Of a stretch of DNA of 64,000 bases, positions 61,940 through 64,000 are shown piece after piece (position 1 is the first letter of the stretch; the number at the start of each line of letters is the position of its first letter). The DNA is from Leptolyngbya sp. NIES-3755 (GTDB taxonomy: Bacteria > Cyanobacteriota > Cyanobacteriia > Leptolyngbyales > Leptolyngbyaceae): the NCBI GenBank assembly GCA_001548435.1, contig AP017308.1, forward strand, positions 2,861,030 to 2,925,029, given 5' to 3'. Made by a program: the position numbers and the translations under genes. A model generated the notes under the pieces. It ran no database searches and was not told the origin of the DNA. It worked only from the letters and a program-made list of their open reading frames with translations.

Positions 61940-62590
61940 ATGAATAACGCGATCGAAACTCTCAGAGCGGGCGGGATTGTCATGATCCCATTGCTGCTGT
62001 TTTCTATTGCAGCGATTGGTCTGATTATTGAGCGATCGCAGTTTTGGAGTCGGATTATCAAACGTCAGCCCAAAATGATGCAGCGCGTCTTGATGTTGTA
62101 TCAAGAGAACAATGTTGGAGAAGCGATCGCGGTTTTGAAGAAGAACATTGATCTGCCTGCGGCGAGAATTTTGCTGTCGGCTTTGTCGCTCGATCGACCC
62201 ACTCCTGAGCAGTTTCGATTAGCAATGCAAGCCGAAGCGCAAGCAGAAACACCAGGAATGAAGCGGTTTACGAATGTCTTTGACATGATTGTGGGACTGT
62301 CTCCGCTGTTTGGCTTATTGGGAACCGTCACCGGATTGATTGTTTCATTCGCCTCACTTAACATTGGTAATGTGGGCGGCAGTCAAACGGCGGGAGTCAC
62401 AGGCGGGATTAGTGAAGCTTTAGTTTCAACCGCTACGGGATTAGTTGTCGCGATTTTCAACCTGTTCGCAGTCAGTATCTTTCGCGGTTTTTTCACTCGT
62501 CAGTCTGCCTTGATTCAGGAATACGCGAATCGGTTTGAACTGATTTACAGTCGGCGTTACGAAGATAGTCCATCTAGATTGCACTCCTAG
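61940..62590 (+). CDS. exbB: ExbB/TolQ/MotA-type proton channel subunit
   Basis: A 216-residue protein with three membrane helices (about 12-32, 112-138, 155-180). Family marks: MKRFTNVFDMIVGLSPLFGL, LGTVTGLIVSFASL, GGISEALVSTATGLVVAIFN. With ExbD it forms the proton-driven motor that energises TonB. It is divergent from tonB (272 bp between the starts). A TTGACA at 61826-61831 could be a -35 box. Confidence 0.94.
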   Translation: MNNAIETLRAGGIVMIPLLLFSIAAIGLIIERSQFWSRIIKRQPKMMQRVLMLYQENNVGEAIAVLKKNIDLPAARILLSALSLDRPTPEQFRLAMQAEAQAETPGMKRFTNVFDMIVGLSPLFGLLGTVTGLIVSFASLNIGNVGGSQTAGVTGGISEALVSTATGLVVAIFNLFAVSIFRGFFTRQSALIQEYANRFELIYSRRYEDSPSRLHS

Positions 62591-62608
62591 TTTTTCTCGA
62601 CAACTCTT

Positions 62609-63010
62609 ATGCTATTTCCTGAAGAGAATGATGCGCCACCGCAGATTAATATTGTGCCGATGATCGATGTGGTGTTTGCGCTGCTGACCTTTTTCATCGT
62701 TTCGACTTTGTTCTTAACACGCTCTGAAGGATTGCCTGTGAATCTTCCACGAGCCGCAACAGCGAAGACGCAACAGCAAACGAGAATTGCAGTGAGTGTG
62801 CAACCCAATGGAGACATTGCCCTCAACAAACGCCCAGTTCAACTATCTGAGCTAGAAACTGGGGTGAGAACCTTAGTGCAGGCAAATCAGCAAGCAGTCG
62901 TAGTGATTAATGCGGATGAGAAAGTACAGCATGGTGAGATTGTGGCTGTGATGGATGAGATTCGCAAAATCGAAGGGGTGAAAATGGCGATCGCGACTAA
63001 GAAAAAATAG
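62609..63010 (+). CDS. exbD: ExbD/TolR-type biopolymer transport protein
   Basis: A 133-residue protein with one N-terminal membrane helix (about 14-37) carrying the proton-path aspartate in NIVPMIDVVFALLTFFIVST. A periplasmic TolR-like domain follows (about 60-133, RIAVSVQPNGDIALNKRPVQ, VVINADEKVQHGEIVAVMDE). It lies 18 bp after exbB and is co-transcribed with it. The ExbB-ExbD-TonB set here probably serves outer-membrane uptake of the iron complexes handled by the FecCD importer. Confidence 0.94.
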   Translation: MLFPEENDAPPQINIVPMIDVVFALLTFFIVSTLFLTRSEGLPVNLPRAATAKTQQQTRIAVSVQPNGDIALNKRPVQLSELETGVRTLVQANQQAVVVINADEKVQHGEIVAVMDEIRKIEGVKMAIATKKK

Positions 63011-63105
63011 CTTGCCAACGAAAATGAAACTTTGAGATCCTGAAGTGTTCGATCCACCATTCAATCGCTAGAATCAAGCTATCGCCTATCGATTGAGTCA
63101 CACTT

Positions 63106-63759
63106 ATGTTATCTCGCTTCATGATTTCTGGGATGCGGAACGGGGCAATCCTTGCGGTCGTGTTGTCCAGTATTTTTGGATCTCGTGCGATCGCGGCACA
63201 AACAACATCAGATGTTCCGACTGTACGATCGTCGATTTTGCAGCCTGATTTGCGAGTTCCTTGGTCACAACCTGTTCGAGTGCTTGATCCCTTTGAAGGG
63301 GAAGCATTGGCAGTGTTTGATCAGAACTATTTTTCTCGATCGTTTCGTAATCGCAATGCTCAAGTCAAAGTCGTGAGTCTATGGAAGCCCAATTCTGTTC
63401 GGGTGCTACTTGCCTACAGTGGTAGAGACTGTACGATCGCGCAACCCCCATTTCCACGGTATCGCCGCTTGTATGCCTCAAAGTTTGGCTATTATCCGTT
63501 TGACGATGGCTTTCCTGAGTCAGTTTGCTTTACCAGTGGGGGCACTGAGAAGATTACAGGGCTATCGGTCAAAGTGGGAGAGCGAGTTTTTCAACTCGAA
63601 AACAAAAACGGTCAGTTTCCGATTTCCTCAGAGCTTGCCGCAGCGCTAAAAACTGCACCAGAGCAAAATGTGCAATTGAGAGCAACAGCAGATAATGGCG
63701 AAGTCGTGGATAGCGCGATCGGACAAGGCACGGTTAGAGCTTGGAGAAGCATCTATTAG
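63106..63759 (+). CDS. Exported conserved hypothetical protein
   Basis: A 217-residue protein with a signal peptide (MLSRFMISGMRNGAILAVVL, cleavage near AIAAQ at residue 31). The mature part is beta-rich and aromatic (FEGEALAVFDQNYFSRSFRN, PRYRRLYASKFGYYPFDDGF) with two cysteines (near 109 and 142) that could pair. No family was recognised. It follows exbD by 96 bp in the same direction and may be part of the envelope or iron region, but this is not certain. The remaining 240 bp of the window hold nothing I can support. Confidence 0.72.
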   Translation: MLSRFMISGMRNGAILAVVLSSIFGSRAIAAQTTSDVPTVRSSILQPDLRVPWSQPVRVLDPFEGEALAVFDQNYFSRSFRNRNAQVKVVSLWKPNSVRVLLAYSGRDCTIAQPPFPRYRRLYASKFGYYPFDDGFPESVCFTSGGTEKITGLSVKVGERVFQLENKNGQFPISSELAAALKTAPEQNVQLRATADNGEVVDSAIGQGTVRAWRSIY

Positions 63760-64000
63760 TGCAAAGGTGAGGGTAGAACCTTTAGACCCTTGACTCCAGA
63801 TTAAATTAATCCCCTGGGTGGGTATAGCAAAACTTCTTTTCATATTGATAAAGTAATCGGGAGCATTTCGATCGCTTCACTCTAGGGTGAAGTTTGTCTA
63901 TTACGATACCCGGTTAATTTCGCTTCAGTGGCTGCACTAGGCGAATTGGATCTGTGTGAGGAATGATGCGACACCATTGGTATTTGTCTTGTCTGCTGGC

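Noticed and set aside
1-64000. CRISPR arrays, rRNA or tRNA genes
   Set aside because: None recognised by eye; no regular spacer-repeat pattern and no tRNA arm pattern (GGTTCGANTCC with CCA-side pairing) was found in the intergenic stretches.

Overview
The window looks like chromosomal DNA of a cyanobacterium, most likely a filamentous Leptolyngbya-type species (the genus is an inference). It is peppered with the HIP1 octamer GCGATCGC. It carries cyanobacterial or plastid-type genes such as the variable subunit of ferredoxin-thioredoxin reductase (ftrV), hemL, a TIGR02450 Trp-rich protein, XisI/XisH-type proteins, a TRADD-N-associated membrane protein, and very large mixed kinase/histidine-kinase sensors. 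No rRNA, tRNA or CRISPR array was recognised.

Layout. 0-10.9 kb: a hybrid histidine kinase, a phosphopantetheinyl transferase coupled to a membrane protein, cutA coupled to an acetyltransferase, a group of small stress-type genes (SDR dehydrogenase, DUF2231, DUF2993) and a second histidine kinase. 11-16.4 kb: a Rpn/DUF4351 nuclease-like protein, a relic gene, ftrV, a large PP2C phosphatase, and an NfeD-paraslipin pair. 16.4-19.5 kb: an accessory patch with a VapBC module between two diverged direct repeats, an antitoxin / RelE-XisH chimera / xisI operon, and a TIR-domain membrane protein. 19.7-24.8 kb: chaB-like gene, hemL, secreted and repeat-rich proteins. 24.8-28.9 kb: Trp-rich protein, then a duplicated atypical alkaline phosphatase with RTX repeats behind three CTTAACC boxes spaced 23 bp. 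28.9-31.5 kb: decayed accessory DNA (21-nt heptad repeats, conflict-type membrane protein, TPR remnant, broken relBE). 31.5-36.4 kb: P-type ATPase, membrane-anchored protein, DUF885 peptidase-like protein.

36.5-41.5 kb is mobile-element debris: the C-terminal third of a ThDP decarboxylase cut by an ISKra4-type element with 18-bp inverted ends, a truncated and internally deleted MobF relaxase whose tail also carries two coiled-coil reading frames in another frame, and an arylamine N-acetyltransferase with two single-base lesions. 41.6-43.9 kb: SUKH-like protein, clpP, and an ArsR/SRPBCC pair with a likely operator. 44-49.7 kb: a BMP-family (nucleoside-type) ABC importer of four genes followed closely by a Rieske oxygenase. 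49.8-55.2 kb: a 1789-residue Ser/Thr kinase-AAA-GAF-histidine kinase. 55.4-63.8 kb: DUF1206 protein, then an iron/siderophore uptake region: two FecCD permeases, their ATPase, a FecCD remnant, a Pro-rich TonB, and divergent exbB-exbD.

How the genes work together: the best supported units are the BMP importer plus Rieske oxygenase, the FecCD importer with TonB-ExbBD energising the outer membrane step, the Pho-box-alkaline phosphatase pair for phosphate starvation, and the NfeD-paraslipin membrane pair. The most unusual item is the three-gene operon in which a RelE-like toxin is fused in frame to the C-terminal half of XisH and sits between a putative antitoxin gene and xisI.
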